DNA from: Acholeplasmataceae bacterium
GTDB taxonomy: Bacteria > Bacillota > Negativicutes > Acidaminococcales > Acidaminococcaceae
Direction: 5' to 3'
Assembly: GCA_012744295.1 (NCBI GenBank)
Contig: JAAYIB010000021.1
Span: 1 to 38,259, forward strand
Length of the DNA stretch: 38,259 bases
Shown here: one piece after another, positions 7,308 to 15,020 of the stretch
How the letters are laid out: each line of letters starts with the position of its first letter
Numbering within the stretch: position 1 is the first letter of the stretch
The notes under the pieces: model-generated
The model's input: the letters and a program-made list of their open reading frames with translations, nothing else
What the model was told of the DNA's origin: nothing
The model's database searches: none
Translations under genes and position numbers: made by a program

Positions 7308-8666
7308 ATGTTTGACATTAAGGATATTTTAGAAACCAACAGGATGATAACCGAAAACAATCTTGACGTAAGAACAATCACCATGGGCATCAGCCTCAGG
7401 GACTGCGCCCATCCCGACATAAATGTCACCGCACAGAAAATTTATGACAAGATTACGCACAAAGCCGAACGCCTGGTAAAGGTCGGCGAGGATCTGGAAA
7501 CCGAGTTTGGTGTTCCCATCATTAACAAAAGGATTTCTGTAACTCCGATTTCGATGATTGGCGAAAGCTGCGACACAAATAGCTACGTACCCTTGGCGAA
7601 AGCTTTGGACGCCGCCGCTAAAGCGATAGGCGTCAATTTTATCGGCGGCTTCTCGGCCCTGGTTGACAAGGGTTATACCAAAGGCGACAGGATCTTGATT
7701 GCCTCCATTCCCGAAGCGCTGTCCGTGACCGACATAGTTTGTTCCTCGGTTGCAATTGGTTCGACGAAGTGCGGCATTAACATGGACGCAGTTGCGGAAA
7801 TGGGCCGAATCATCAAGGCTGCGGCTGAAATGACAGCTGACAGGGACGCCATTGCCTGCGCCAAGCTCGTTGTTTTCTGCAACGCTGTACCTGACAATCC
7901 CTTTATGGCTGGTGCTTTTCATGGTGTCACGGAACCCGAGACAGTTATCAACGTCGGCGTAAGCGGACCCGGAGTCGTGAAAAGAGCGCTGGAAGATGTA
8001 AGGGGTCGGGATATTGGCGCTGTTGCCGAAACAATCAAGAAAACAGCTTTTAAAATAACCCGTGTGGGGCAGTTGGTTGCCCAAGAAGCTGCAAGACGCC
8101 TGAATACGGAATTTGGCATCATCGACTTGTCACTCGCGCCTACGCCGGCAGTCGGTGACAGCGTGGCACATATTCTGGAAGAAATGGGGCTGGAAAGCTG
8201 CGGAGGACCGGGAACGACCGCGGCTCTTGCCCTGCTCAATGACGCGGTTAAAAAGGGCGGCCTGATGGCTTCAAGCTATGTCGGCGGTTTGAGCGGCGCC
8301 TTTATCCCGGTCAGTGAAGATGCGGGCATGATTGCGGCAGTTGAACGCGGCAGTCTTTCTTTGGAAAAATTGGAGGCGATGACCTGCGTCTGTTCGGTCG
8401 GCCTTGACATGATAGCAATTCCCGGAACGGTTACGGCCAGGACCATTTCCGCAATTATTGCCGATGAGGCAGCCATTGGCATGATTAATAACAAGACTAC
8501 CGCGGTTCGTCTTATTCCCGTACCCGGCAAGAAGGTCGGTGATACGGTCGAATTCGGCGGTCTGCTCGGACATTGCCCGGTTATGGCAGTGAACGCCTTC
8601 AAGCCCGATGTTTTTATTGACCGGGGCGGAAGGATTCCTGCGCCCGTAAGGAGCCTTACCAACTGA
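7308..8666 (+). CDS. PFL-like family protein UPF0210 (DUF711)
   Basis: This 452-residue protein belongs to UPF0210, a family whose known structure resembles pyruvate formate-lyase and class III ribonucleotide reductase barrels but whose reaction is not established. Characteristic segments are MFDIKDILETNRMITENNLD at the start, NKRISVTPISMIGESC, and the glycine-rich GVSGPGVVKRALE. The C-terminal GRIPAPVRSLTN ending is typical of the family. The ATG at 7308 is set by GAGGAGG at 7296-7302; the longer frame from 7245 would overlap the ACT gene in another frame. It is followed, with a 1-nt overlap, by nth. Catalytic role and substrate are unknown. Confidence 0.9.
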   Translation: MFDIKDILETNRMITENNLDVRTITMGISLRDCAHPDINVTAQKIYDKITHKAERLVKVGEDLETEFGVPIINKRISVTPISMIGESCDTNSYVPLAKALDAAAKAIGVNFIGGFSALVDKGYTKGDRILIASIPEALSVTDIVCSSVAIGSTKCGINMDAVAEMGRIIKAAAEMTADRDAIACAKLVVFCNAVPDNPFMAGAFHGVTEPETVINVGVSGPGVVKRALEDVRGRDIGAVAETIKKTAFKITRVGQLVAQEAARRLNTEFGIIDLSLAPTPAVGDSVAHILEEMGLESCGGPGTTAALALLNDAVKKGGLMASSYVGGLSGAFIPVSEDAGMIAAVERGSLSLEKLEAMTCVCSVGLDMIAIPGTVTARTISAIIADEAAIGMINNKTTAVRLIPVPGKKVGDTVEFGGLLGHCPVMAVNAFKPDVFIDRGGRIPAPVRSLTN

Positions 8667-9295
8667 TGCTTAAAGGCAGGAAGAAGGAAATACTTGCATG
8701 TCTTGAAGAAACCTACGGGGGGATGGAAACAGCGCTGCATTATGAATCTCCCTTCGAGCTTCTTGTCGCTGTGATTTTGTCGGCCCAGTGCACGGACGAA
8801 CGGGTGAACAAGATTACTGCAAGAATTTTTCCCAGGTATGCTTCGCCGCAGAAAATGGCCGGACTGACTCAGGAGCAAATGGAGGAAATGATTCGCGACT
8901 GCGGTTTGTTCCGGGCAAAAGCTAAAAACATTCTAAGCACGTGCCAAAGGCTGCTCGAGAACTTTAACGGCGAAGTTCCTTCAAGTATTGAGGACTTGAT
9001 GACTTTGCCCGGCGTCGGCAAGAAAACGGCAAACGTGATAGCCAGCGTGGTGTTTAATGTTCCGGCAATAGCTGTGGATACTCACGTATTTAGGGTTTCG
9101 CACCGACTTGGTCTGTCTTGCGGCAAAGACCCGCTGGCGGTGGAAAAGGACTTGATGAAAACGATTCCTCGTGAAAAATGGGGCGAGGCTCATCATTGGC
9201 TGATCTGGCATGGCCGCAAGCTCTGCAAGGCCAGGAAGCCGCTCTGCCCCGATTGTCCGCTTGCAGAGCTGTGTATCTATGAAGACAAGCAATGA
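8666..9295 (+). CDS. nth: endonuclease III (DNA glycosylase/AP lyase)
   Basis: This 209-residue base-excision repair enzyme removes oxidised pyrimidines and cleaves at the resulting abasic site. The helix-hairpin-helix LPGVGKKTANV carries the catalytic lysine at residue 120, and the catalytic aspartate is in VDTHV at residue 138, the same numbers as in E. coli Nth. The [4Fe-4S] ligands Cys187, Cys194, Cys197 and Cys203 (C-x6-C-x2-C-x5-C) are all present. The start overlaps the UPF0210 stop by 1 nt (TGATG), so translation is probably coupled. It is the last gene of the operon, followed by a terminator. Confidence 0.97.
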   Translation: MLKGRKKEILACLEETYGGMETALHYESPFELLVAVILSAQCTDERVNKITARIFPRYASPQKMAGLTQEQMEEMIRDCGLFRAKAKNILSTCQRLLENFNGEVPSSIEDLMTLPGVGKKTANVIASVVFNVPAIAVDTHVFRVSHRLGLSCGKDPLAVEKDLMKTIPREKWGEAHHWLIWHGRKLCKARKPLCPDCPLAELCIYEDKQ

Positions 9296-9299
9296 CGAG

Positions 9300-9327
9300 A
9301 AAAAGCCTTGCCTGTGCAAGGCTTTTT
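9300..9327 (+). terminator. Rho-independent terminator after nth
   Basis: AAAAAGCCTTG and CAAGGCTTTTT form a perfect 11-bp stem with a 6-nt loop, starting 5 nt after the stop codon. Confidence 0.9.
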
Positions 9328-9334
9328 GTGTCGG

Positions 9335-9364
9335 TTGGACTAAGACATATTTGTGTGATACAAT
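9335..9364 (+). promoter_or_regulatory. promoter of the ABC-F gene
   Basis: TTGGAC (9335-9340), an 18-nt spacer and TACAAT (9359-9364) with an extended -10 TGA directly before it. It lies just after the nth terminator and 40 nt before the start codon. Confidence 0.65.
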
Positions 9365-9404
9365 TGTAACACTATAAACAGTTAAAAGGAGCGAGCAGCA
9401 GCTA

Positions 9405-11021
9405 ATGATTATAACGCAAGGACTAACGCTCAGGTTTGGCAAGCGTGTCTTATTTGAAGATGTAAATCTGAAGTTCACGGAAGGAAACTGTTATGGCTTA
9501 ATCGGCGCCAATGGTGCGGGCAAGTCAACCTTCCTGAAGATATTGGCCGGAGAGCTTGAAGCAAGTTCCGGCGACGTGATTATAGACAAGGGACAGAGAC
9601 TTGCCGTTTTGAAGCAGGACCAGTATGCCTTTGACGATCAGCAGGTTTTGAAAACAGTAATTATGGGTCATAAAAGACTTTATGACATCATGGTGGAAAA
9701 GGAAGCTCTTTATGCCAAGGAAGATTTTTCTGATGAAGACGGCATGAAGGCATCAGAGCTTGAAGGAGAGTTTGTCGAACTTAACGGTTGGGAAGCTGAA
9801 ACTGAGGCTGCTCGTCTTTTGGCCGGACTTGGCATACCTGTAGAGCTGCATGAGAAAATGATGGCCGAACTCAGTGGCAAGGAAAAAGTCAGGGTGCTGC
9901 TGGCACAGGCACTATTCGGTACTCCCGACGTCCTGCTTTTGGACGAGCCTACCAATAACCTTGATTACAATTCGATTGCCTGGCTTGAGGATTTTCTGGC
10001 TTCTTTTCCGAACATCGTGCTTGTCGTTTCGCATGACCGCCATTTTCTTAATCAGGTTTGTACGCACATCGCGGATTTTGATTTCAGCAGCGTGCAGATT
10101 TATGTAGGCAACTATGACTTCTGGCAGGAGTCTAGCCAAATGGCTTTGCAAATGGCTAAGGACGCCAACAAAAAGAAAGAGGATAAAATCAAGGAACTGC
10201 AGACCTTCATCCAGCGCTTCAGCGCCAACGCCTCCAAGTCCAAACAGGCAACTTCGCGCAAAAGACTTTTGGAAAAAATCGAGCTTGACGATATAAAGCC
10301 TTCAACCCGAAGGTATCCTTACATTAACTTTAAGCCGGATAGGGAAGCAGGCGATGAAATCCTGTCCGTCTCCAACATCTCGAAATCAATTGACGGTGAA
10401 GTGCTATTCCGTGACATTTCGTTCACTCTTGACAAGGGGGACAAGGTTGCTTTGGTTGGAGGCAACGGACAGATCCAGACAGCTCTCATGCAAATTCTGC
10501 TTGGCGAGACCGAGAGCGATTCGGGCGAGTTTAAGTGGGGCATCACTACCAGTCGTGCCTATTTCCCCAAGGACAACAGCAAGTACTTCGTGTCCGGGGA
10601 CAATCTCGTTGACTGGCTGAGACAGTATTCTGCCAACCAGGAAGAAACCTTCCTCAGAGGTTTTCTGGGCAGAATGCTTTTTTCCGGGGAGGAGACGCAG
10701 AAGGCTGCCAATGTTCTTTCCGGCGGTGAAAAGGTGCGCTGCATGTTCGCTAAAATGATGCTTTCGGGTGCCAACGTCTTGTTGTTGGACGAACCGACAA
10801 ACCATCTCGACCTGGAATCGATAACCTCATTGAACAACGGACTCAAGGATTACAGCGGTACGTTGCTTTTACGCTCTAACGATCATCAGCTTTTGTCAAC
10901 AGTTTGCAACCGCGTTATTGAAATAACGCCAAACGGGCTGATTGACCGTAAGTACAATTATGATGAATATCTGGAAAATGCCGAGATTGCCGAGCTGCGA
11001 AAAGCGATTGGGGCTATCTGA
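9405..11021 (+). CDS. ABC-F family ATPase (YbiT/YkpA-like)
   Basis: This 538-residue soluble protein has two ABC nucleotide-binding domains and a linker, with no membrane domain: the ABC-F layout, whose members act on the ribosome. Domain 1 has Walker A GANGAGKS (34-41), a signature reading LSGKE instead of LSGGE (Lys159), Walker B LLLDEPTNNLD and SHDRHFL. The linker (about 235-300) is Lys-rich. Domain 2 keeps LSGGEKVR and LLLDEPTNHLD, but its Walker A reads GGNGQIQT (352-359), lacking the lysine, and the switch histidine is Asn492 (RSNDHQ). The pattern GEFKWGITTSRAYFPKDNSK places it in the YbiT/YkpA group, where I recall a weak second Walker A being common. AAAGGAG lies about 13 nt before the ATG, which is rather far. 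Whether it protects ribosomes or has a housekeeping role is not visible. Confidence 0.88.
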   Translation: MIITQGLTLRFGKRVLFEDVNLKFTEGNCYGLIGANGAGKSTFLKILAGELEASSGDVIIDKGQRLAVLKQDQYAFDDQQVLKTVIMGHKRLYDIMVEKEALYAKEDFSDEDGMKASELEGEFVELNGWEAETEAARLLAGLGIPVELHEKMMAELSGKEKVRVLLAQALFGTPDVLLLDEPTNNLDYNSIAWLEDFLASFPNIVLVVSHDRHFLNQVCTHIADFDFSSVQIYVGNYDFWQESSQMALQMAKDANKKKEDKIKELQTFIQRFSANASKSKQATSRKRLLEKIELDDIKPSTRRYPYINFKPDREAGDEILSVSNISKSIDGEVLFRDISFTLDKGDKVALVGGNGQIQTALMQILLGETESDSGEFKWGITTSRAYFPKDNSKYFVSGDNLVDWLRQYSANQEETFLRGFLGRMLFSGEETQKAANVLSGGEKVRCMFAKMMLSGANVLLLDEPTNHLDLESITSLNNGLKDYSGTLLLRSNDHQLLSTVCNRVIEITPNGLIDRKYNYDEYLENAEIAELRKAIGAI

Positions 11022-11046
11022 AATCAGAAATGAAAATTTCGTAATG

Positions 11047-11080
11047 ACTGCCCGCCCATAAGGCGGGCAGTCTTGCGCTT
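11047..11080 (+). terminator. terminator after the ABC-F gene
   Basis: ACTGCCCGCC and GGCGGGCAGT form a perfect 10-bp GC-rich stem with a 5-nt loop, followed by a modest T-rich stretch (CTTGCGCTTTT). Confidence 0.75.
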
Positions 11081-11106
11081 TTGCGGACGTGGGCAGAGGT
11101 TCATGT

Positions 11107-11135
11107 TTGAACAGGCACGAGGAGCGTGCTATAAT
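11107..11135 (+). promoter_or_regulatory. strong promoter of the unknown two-gene operon
   Basis: TTGAAC (11107-11112), a 17-nt spacer and perfect TATAAT (11130-11135) preceded by TGC as an extended -10. It lies 28 nt before the start codon, which leaves a short untranslated leader. Confidence 0.78.
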
Positions 11136-11163
11136 ATTATTACTTTGAAATGACAGCGAGGCA

Positions 11164-12693
11164 ATGATGCAAAACGTTTATGACATAATTGCGGAATTTT
11201 ACGAACATGATGAAAACTGGAATATGCTGCTGCGCAGAGAGTACGCGGAGGGTTTTGTTCGCAAGGAAGCCTGGAAGGGTGCGGAGGACGCCATGCTGCA
11301 AAGCCGTTGGCAGCAGCTGATGATGCTTTGCCTCTACCTTGGCTACGCTGAAACCTTTCTCGGCGACATGACCGAGTATGATTTCATTGACGCGGTTGCC
11401 TGGTGCAGCCGCAATGTCTCCGACTTCAAGCTTGAGCGTGAAAGCGTAAGCTTTTTTCTCGATACCTGTGCGTCTCTTTTCGTGTATTTAAAGGCTAAAA
11501 AAGGCATAACCAGTGCTTCGGCGCCGAGACTGGCTGCCGAAAAGCTGCTGGGTGCCGAGGATTTTCTGCGTCTTCTTAACGAAAAGGATGAATTATGGCC
11601 GCAAAAGGCTAATTTGAAGCGTCTTGCGACGCCCAACGCACCGGTTAAGATTTTCCTTAACATCGGCAACATCCTGCAAAGTTTGCTGGACGAACTTCAT
11701 CAATACTACCAGAAAAAAGAGTTCAACCCGGACCTTGACCGCGCGCTGTATCTTTATCAAGGGATTTTCCCCGAGGGTGAAACCGAGGAGGAACCAGAAA
11801 CAGACGAATTCTGGCAGTGCTTCTGGGACTATTTCTTGCTTGACTATCATTTGCTGAGGTACGATGATACGCCGTTGGCACATTTTGCGAAACATGGTGC
11901 CTCAAAACATCCTGAACTGATTGAGGAATTGCTGAAAGCCAAGTTAGCTGTCTTTTCGGTTGACGGCTTGACGGAAGACAACTATTTTATTTGTACGGAT
12001 TTTCTGACCGGAGAGCAGTATGTTTTAAATCTGCCGATAGAAGAAGCGCTTGATACAAAGGATATGCTGTTTGTAGGGCATTGTTTTTACGGCAACACCA
12101 TGGTGATGAATTATATCAGAGGCCTGAAAATCGGCAAGCTTGCCCGCAAGCGCTTGCGCGACATTTTTGCCTGTTGCCACGACTGGTTCAGAATCCAGGA
12201 GCCGGGAGCCGACAAAAAAGCGTTTATTGCGCGTCATCCGATGCTCATTCGTCATCTGGTCTTTGTCTATTCAACCTATGTCAAGCCCCAGGGCTTTGGT
12301 CGACAGACCGCTGTTAAGGACTATGAGCCTAGTTCGGGCAAGATTGCGGACGAAGTTGCTTCGCAGATACAAAAGAGAATGAGGGAAGGCAATTTCTCGC
12401 AGCATGATATCCTGCTTGCAATAAGGCTGTGGCAGGATTTTTGCAGGAAGGGCCGCCTTGAAGCCGTTGATTCTGTCCTGCTATGGGCAGAGGCCGTAAT
12501 AGAGACCTATGTGACGCTTAACGGCACGACTTTTTTGCGCGTGGAAGAAAGCACCTCTTCGCTTAGGAATTCGCCGACTCAGGCCTCCGTTGAGGCAGCC
12601 GCCGGCAAAATCCGGGAAAGCCTGCTAATTGAAAGGAACGATCCCAGGTATTGCAGTGAGGAAGGTTTTTTGATTATGATGTTTTCGTCATAG
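11164..12693 (+). CDS. conserved-looking hypothetical protein, 509 residues, function unknown
   Basis: I do not recognise this family. The protein is soluble in appearance: no signal peptide or membrane segment, rich in Leu, Trp, Tyr, Asp and Glu, and probably mostly helical. The N-terminus (DIIAEFYEHDENWNMLLRRE) and the middle (around DLDRALYLYQGIFPEGETEE) suggest a helical-repeat or scaffold-like protein. A possible small beta domain lies near residues 270-310 (ICTDFLTGEQYVLNLPIEEA, then FVGHCFYGNTMVMNYI). There are scattered Cys but no clear metal motif and no catalytic signature that I can name. ATG codons at 11164 and 11167 are both possible. It has a strong promoter and is followed 12 nt later by a zinc-ribbon membrane protein gene, then a terminator, so the two are very likely one operon. 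Confidence 0.8.
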   Translation: MMQNVYDIIAEFYEHDENWNMLLRREYAEGFVRKEAWKGAEDAMLQSRWQQLMMLCLYLGYAETFLGDMTEYDFIDAVAWCSRNVSDFKLERESVSFFLDTCASLFVYLKAKKGITSASAPRLAAEKLLGAEDFLRLLNEKDELWPQKANLKRLATPNAPVKIFLNIGNILQSLLDELHQYYQKKEFNPDLDRALYLYQGIFPEGETEEEPETDEFWQCFWDYFLLDYHLLRYDDTPLAHFAKHGASKHPELIEELLKAKLAVFSVDGLTEDNYFICTDFLTGEQYVLNLPIEEALDTKDMLFVGHCFYGNTMVMNYIRGLKIGKLARKRLRDIFACCHDWFRIQEPGADKKAFIARHPMLIRHLVFVYSTYVKPQGFGRQTAVKDYEPSSGKIADEVASQIQKRMREGNFSQHDILLAIRLWQDFCRKGRLEAVDSVLLWAEAVIETYVTLNGTTFLRVEESTSSLRNSPTQASVEAAAGKIRESLLIERNDPRYCSEEGFLIMMFSS

Positions 12694-12705
12694 GAGGAAT
12701 AGTTA

Positions 12706-13077
12706 ATGCAATGCAAAAAATGTGGTTATGAATATGTTGAAGCCTTGAAGGAATGCCCCAACTGCCAGGCTCCGAACGAACCAGCGGAAACAAAGATATT
12801 GCTGCCTGATGAAAGAGACACATTCGAGGGCGTAACAATCGATGACGAAACTGTCGAAGGAGGCTCAGGCAGAGCCGACGGTACAGACCGGCAAAGCGAA
12901 ACAGGCGGTCCCCGCATTTTTCAAACGAGCGTAAAAATCGGCGGCGGACTTGGGATTATCTGGCAGCTGCTTTTCCTGGTCGCGGCAGCGGGGGTTGTTT
13001 TTGTGCTGCTGCCGGCTTTTCTGCTGGTGTTCTTAGCGATAGCGGCTGTTTATATGATACTTAGGATGTTCCGTTAA
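12706..13077 (+). CDS. zinc-ribbon membrane protein, function unknown
   Basis: This 123-residue protein begins with a compact zinc ribbon, C-x2-C (CKKC, residues 3-6) and C-x2-C (CPNC, 17-20). A long acidic, Gly-rich linker follows (about 25-75), then a hydrophobic C-terminal region of one long or two short membrane helices (about 83-121) with a basic end, RMFR. The design is a cytosolic metal-binding head on a membrane anchor. GGAGG precedes the ATG at 12706. It is the second gene after the 509-residue unknown protein and shares its promoter and terminator; recruiting that protein to the membrane is a plausible but unproved role. Confidence 0.8.
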   Translation: MQCKKCGYEYVEALKECPNCQAPNEPAETKILLPDERDTFEGVTIDDETVEGGSGRADGTDRQSETGGPRIFQTSVKIGGGLGIIWQLLFLVAAAGVVFVLLPAFLLVFLAIAAVYMILRMFR

Positions 13078-13092
13078 TATAAGGGTAACAAG

Positions 13093-13131
13093 AAACGCTT
13101 CGTCTTCATATTATGAAGACGAAGCGTTTTT
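13093..13131. terminator. bidirectional terminator between the unknown operon and ilvD
   Basis: A very long stem (AAACGCTTCGTCTTCATA with TATGAAGACGAAGCGTTT, about 18 bp) is followed on the plus strand by TTTTTCC and on the minus strand by CTTGTT. It can serve both converging transcripts; the plus-strand T run is the better one. Confidence 0.88.
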
Positions 13132-13150
13132 CCAATTCCGATTTAAATTA

Positions 13151-14827
13151 TTATTTGGGAACTTCGAGAATGGCGCCTTTGGCTGCTGAAGATACAAGCG
13201 CGGCGTAGCGTGCAAGGTAACCGGTTTTAACCTTTGGCTCGGGACGGACCCAGGCTTTGGCGCGTTCCGCCAGTTCTTCGTCGGAGAGTTCAACATTCAG
13301 CTTGCGTCCGGGAATGTCAATGCTGATAATGTCGCCGTTACGAACAAGACCGATGCTGCCTCCTTCGAAAGCCTCAGGGGAAATGTGGCCGATGCAGGCG
13401 CCGCGTGTAGCGCCGGAGAAGCGCCCGTGCGTAAGGAGAGCAACATCCTTGTCAAGGCCCATACCGGCCAGCACCGAGGTAGGATTAAGCATTTCCCTCA
13501 TTCCGGGGCCGCCCTTGGGGCCTTCGTAACGGATAACGATGACGTCGCCCTTTTGAATTCTCTTTTGCACGATAGCCTCAATCGCTTCCTCCTCGGAGTT
13601 GAAGACCTGGGCAGGACCCGTGTGTACAAGCATTTCGGGCGCGACCGCGCTTTCCTTGACAACGCTGCATTCTTTGGCAATGTTGCCTGTCAGAATTGCG
13701 ATGCCGCCGGTTTTGCTGTAAGGATTTTCGACAGAATGAAGCACGTCCGGACGTTGGTTCTTTGTACCGAGGAAGTTCTCGCCGATTGTTCTTCCCGTCA
13801 CTGTCAGGACTTCCCTGTCCAAAAGGTTCAGCTTGTCAAGCTCCGCCATAACCGCATTGATGCCGCCGGCTTCGTAGAGATCGATTATGTGATGTGAGCC
13901 GCCGGGACTCAGTTTAGTCAGGTAAGGGGTTTTTTTGCTGATTTCATCAAAGAGCGGCAACGGCAGCGGGACATTCGCTTCGTGCGCAATTGCGGGAAGA
14001 TGGAGCGCTGTGTTGGACGAGCCGCCGATGGCCATGTCGACCGTAATAGCGTTCTTAAAAGCCGCAGGCGTCATGATGTCAAGCGGACAGATATTTTTTT
14101 CCACTAAAGACATAATTCTTTTGCCGGCAGTTTTTGCCAAATTTATCCTTGCGCCGTAATAGGCGGCGGGAATGGTGCCGTTGCCGGGGAGACCCATGCC
14201 GAGAACTTCGGTGAGGCAATTCATGGTGTTGGCGGTAAAGAGGCCTGCACAGGAACCGCAGCCGGGACAGGCATGGGTTTCCACGTCGGCCAGTTCCTCA
14301 GCCGAAATCTTTCCGGCCTCGAAACGTCCTGCAGCTTCGAAGGCGGTGCTGACGCTGATATCAACGCCGTTGCGCCTGCCTGGCAGCATCGGGCCGCCGC
14401 TGACGACGATGGCCGGAATATTCAGCCTGGCTGCGGCCATAAGCATGCCGGGAACGATTTTGTCGCAGTTGGGTATCAGGACCAGGCCGTCAAAGGCATG
14501 CCCGACGGCCATGGCTTCGATGCTGTCGGCAATCAGTTCTCTGCTGACCAAAGGATACTTCATGCCTTTGTGTCCCATCGCAATGCCGTCGCAGATGCCG
14601 ATGGCAGGGAATTCGATTGGTGTTCCTCCGTTTTCCAGAATACCGTATTTAACCGCCTGGGCAATCTGGTCAAGATGGATGTGCCCGGGAATAATTTCGT
14701 TTTGTGCGTTAACGACACCGATCAAAGGGCGCTTGATTTCGTCTTCAGTGTAACCCATGGCATAGAATAAAGAACGATGGGCGGCACGTGTTGAGCCATA
14801 TTTTACCTCGTCACTGATTCTTTTCAT
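13151..14827 (-). CDS. ilvD: dihydroxy-acid dehydratase
   Basis: This 558-residue Fe-S dehydratase converts dihydroxy-isovalerate and dihydroxy-methylvalerate to the 2-keto acids of valine and isoleucine synthesis. Family signatures are CDKIVPGMLMAA, CPGCGSCAGLFTANTMNC and THGRFSGATRGACIGHISPE. At the N-terminus the sequence reads VVNAQNEIIPGHIHLDQ with Gly where the [2Fe-2S] type has its first Cys, so this looks like the oxygen-sensitive E. coli-type enzyme. AGGAGG precedes the ATG on the minus strand. It stands alone, without other ilv genes and with a short leader of about 40 nt, so no T-box or leader-peptide attenuator is present. Confidence 0.97.
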   Translation of the reverse strand: MKRISDEVKYGSTRAAHRSLFYAMGYTEDEIKRPLIGVVNAQNEIIPGHIHLDQIAQAVKYGILENGGTPIEFPAIGICDGIAMGHKGMKYPLVSRELIADSIEAMAVGHAFDGLVLIPNCDKIVPGMLMAAARLNIPAIVVSGGPMLPGRRNGVDISVSTAFEAAGRFEAGKISAEELADVETHACPGCGSCAGLFTANTMNCLTEVLGMGLPGNGTIPAAYYGARINLAKTAGKRIMSLVEKNICPLDIMTPAAFKNAITVDMAIGGSSNTALHLPAIAHEANVPLPLPLFDEISKKTPYLTKLSPGGSHHIIDLYEAGGINAVMAELDKLNLLDREVLTVTGRTIGENFLGTKNQRPDVLHSVENPYSKTGGIAILTGNIAKECSVVKESAVAPEMLVHTGPAQVFNSEEEAIEAIVQKRIQKGDVIVIRYEGPKGGPGMREMLNPTSVLAGMGLDKDVALLTHGRFSGATRGACIGHISPEAFEGGSIGLVRNGDIISIDIPGRKLNVELSDEELAERAKAWVRPEPKVKTGYLARYAALVSSAAKGAILEVPK

Positions 14828-14870
14828 TATAAAGCCTCCTGAGTGTTAAATTATTGAACATCTTGTTGAA

Positions 14871-14899
14871 ATTCTAATGTATTTGCGTTTTTATGTCAA
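14871..14899 (-). promoter_or_regulatory. promoter of ilvD
   Basis: On the minus strand, a perfect TTGACA (14899-14894), a 17-nt spacer and TAGAAT (14876-14871) lie 43 nt before the start codon. Confidence 0.82.
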
Positions 14900-14950
14900 T
14901 GTTACCAAAAGTTAAAGAAGGTAAAAATTTACGATGAAACTAACAACTGA

Positions 14951-14979
14951 TTGGAATATCAGTCCGGTAATGTTATAAT
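14951..14979 (+). promoter_or_regulatory. promoter of the FabK/NMO-type flavoprotein gene
   Basis: TTGGAA (14951-14956), a 17-nt spacer and perfect TATAAT (14974-14979) preceded by TGT (extended -10). It is divergent from the ilvD promoter about 50 bp away. Confidence 0.78.
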
Positions 14980-15020
14980 TTAAAGATGAAAGAGATGAAA
15001 TTCAAGCGGGAGGTTTGCAG

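Noticed and set aside
8276..8878. 200-codon minus-strand frame across the UPF0210/nth junction
   Set aside because: It is antisense to two well-identified genes and has no start signals or domain.
14828..15020. Possible T-box or leader-peptide attenuator for ilvD
   Set aside because: The promoter is only 43 nt from the start codon, leaving no room for a T-box, and no Leu/Ile/Val-rich short frame is present.
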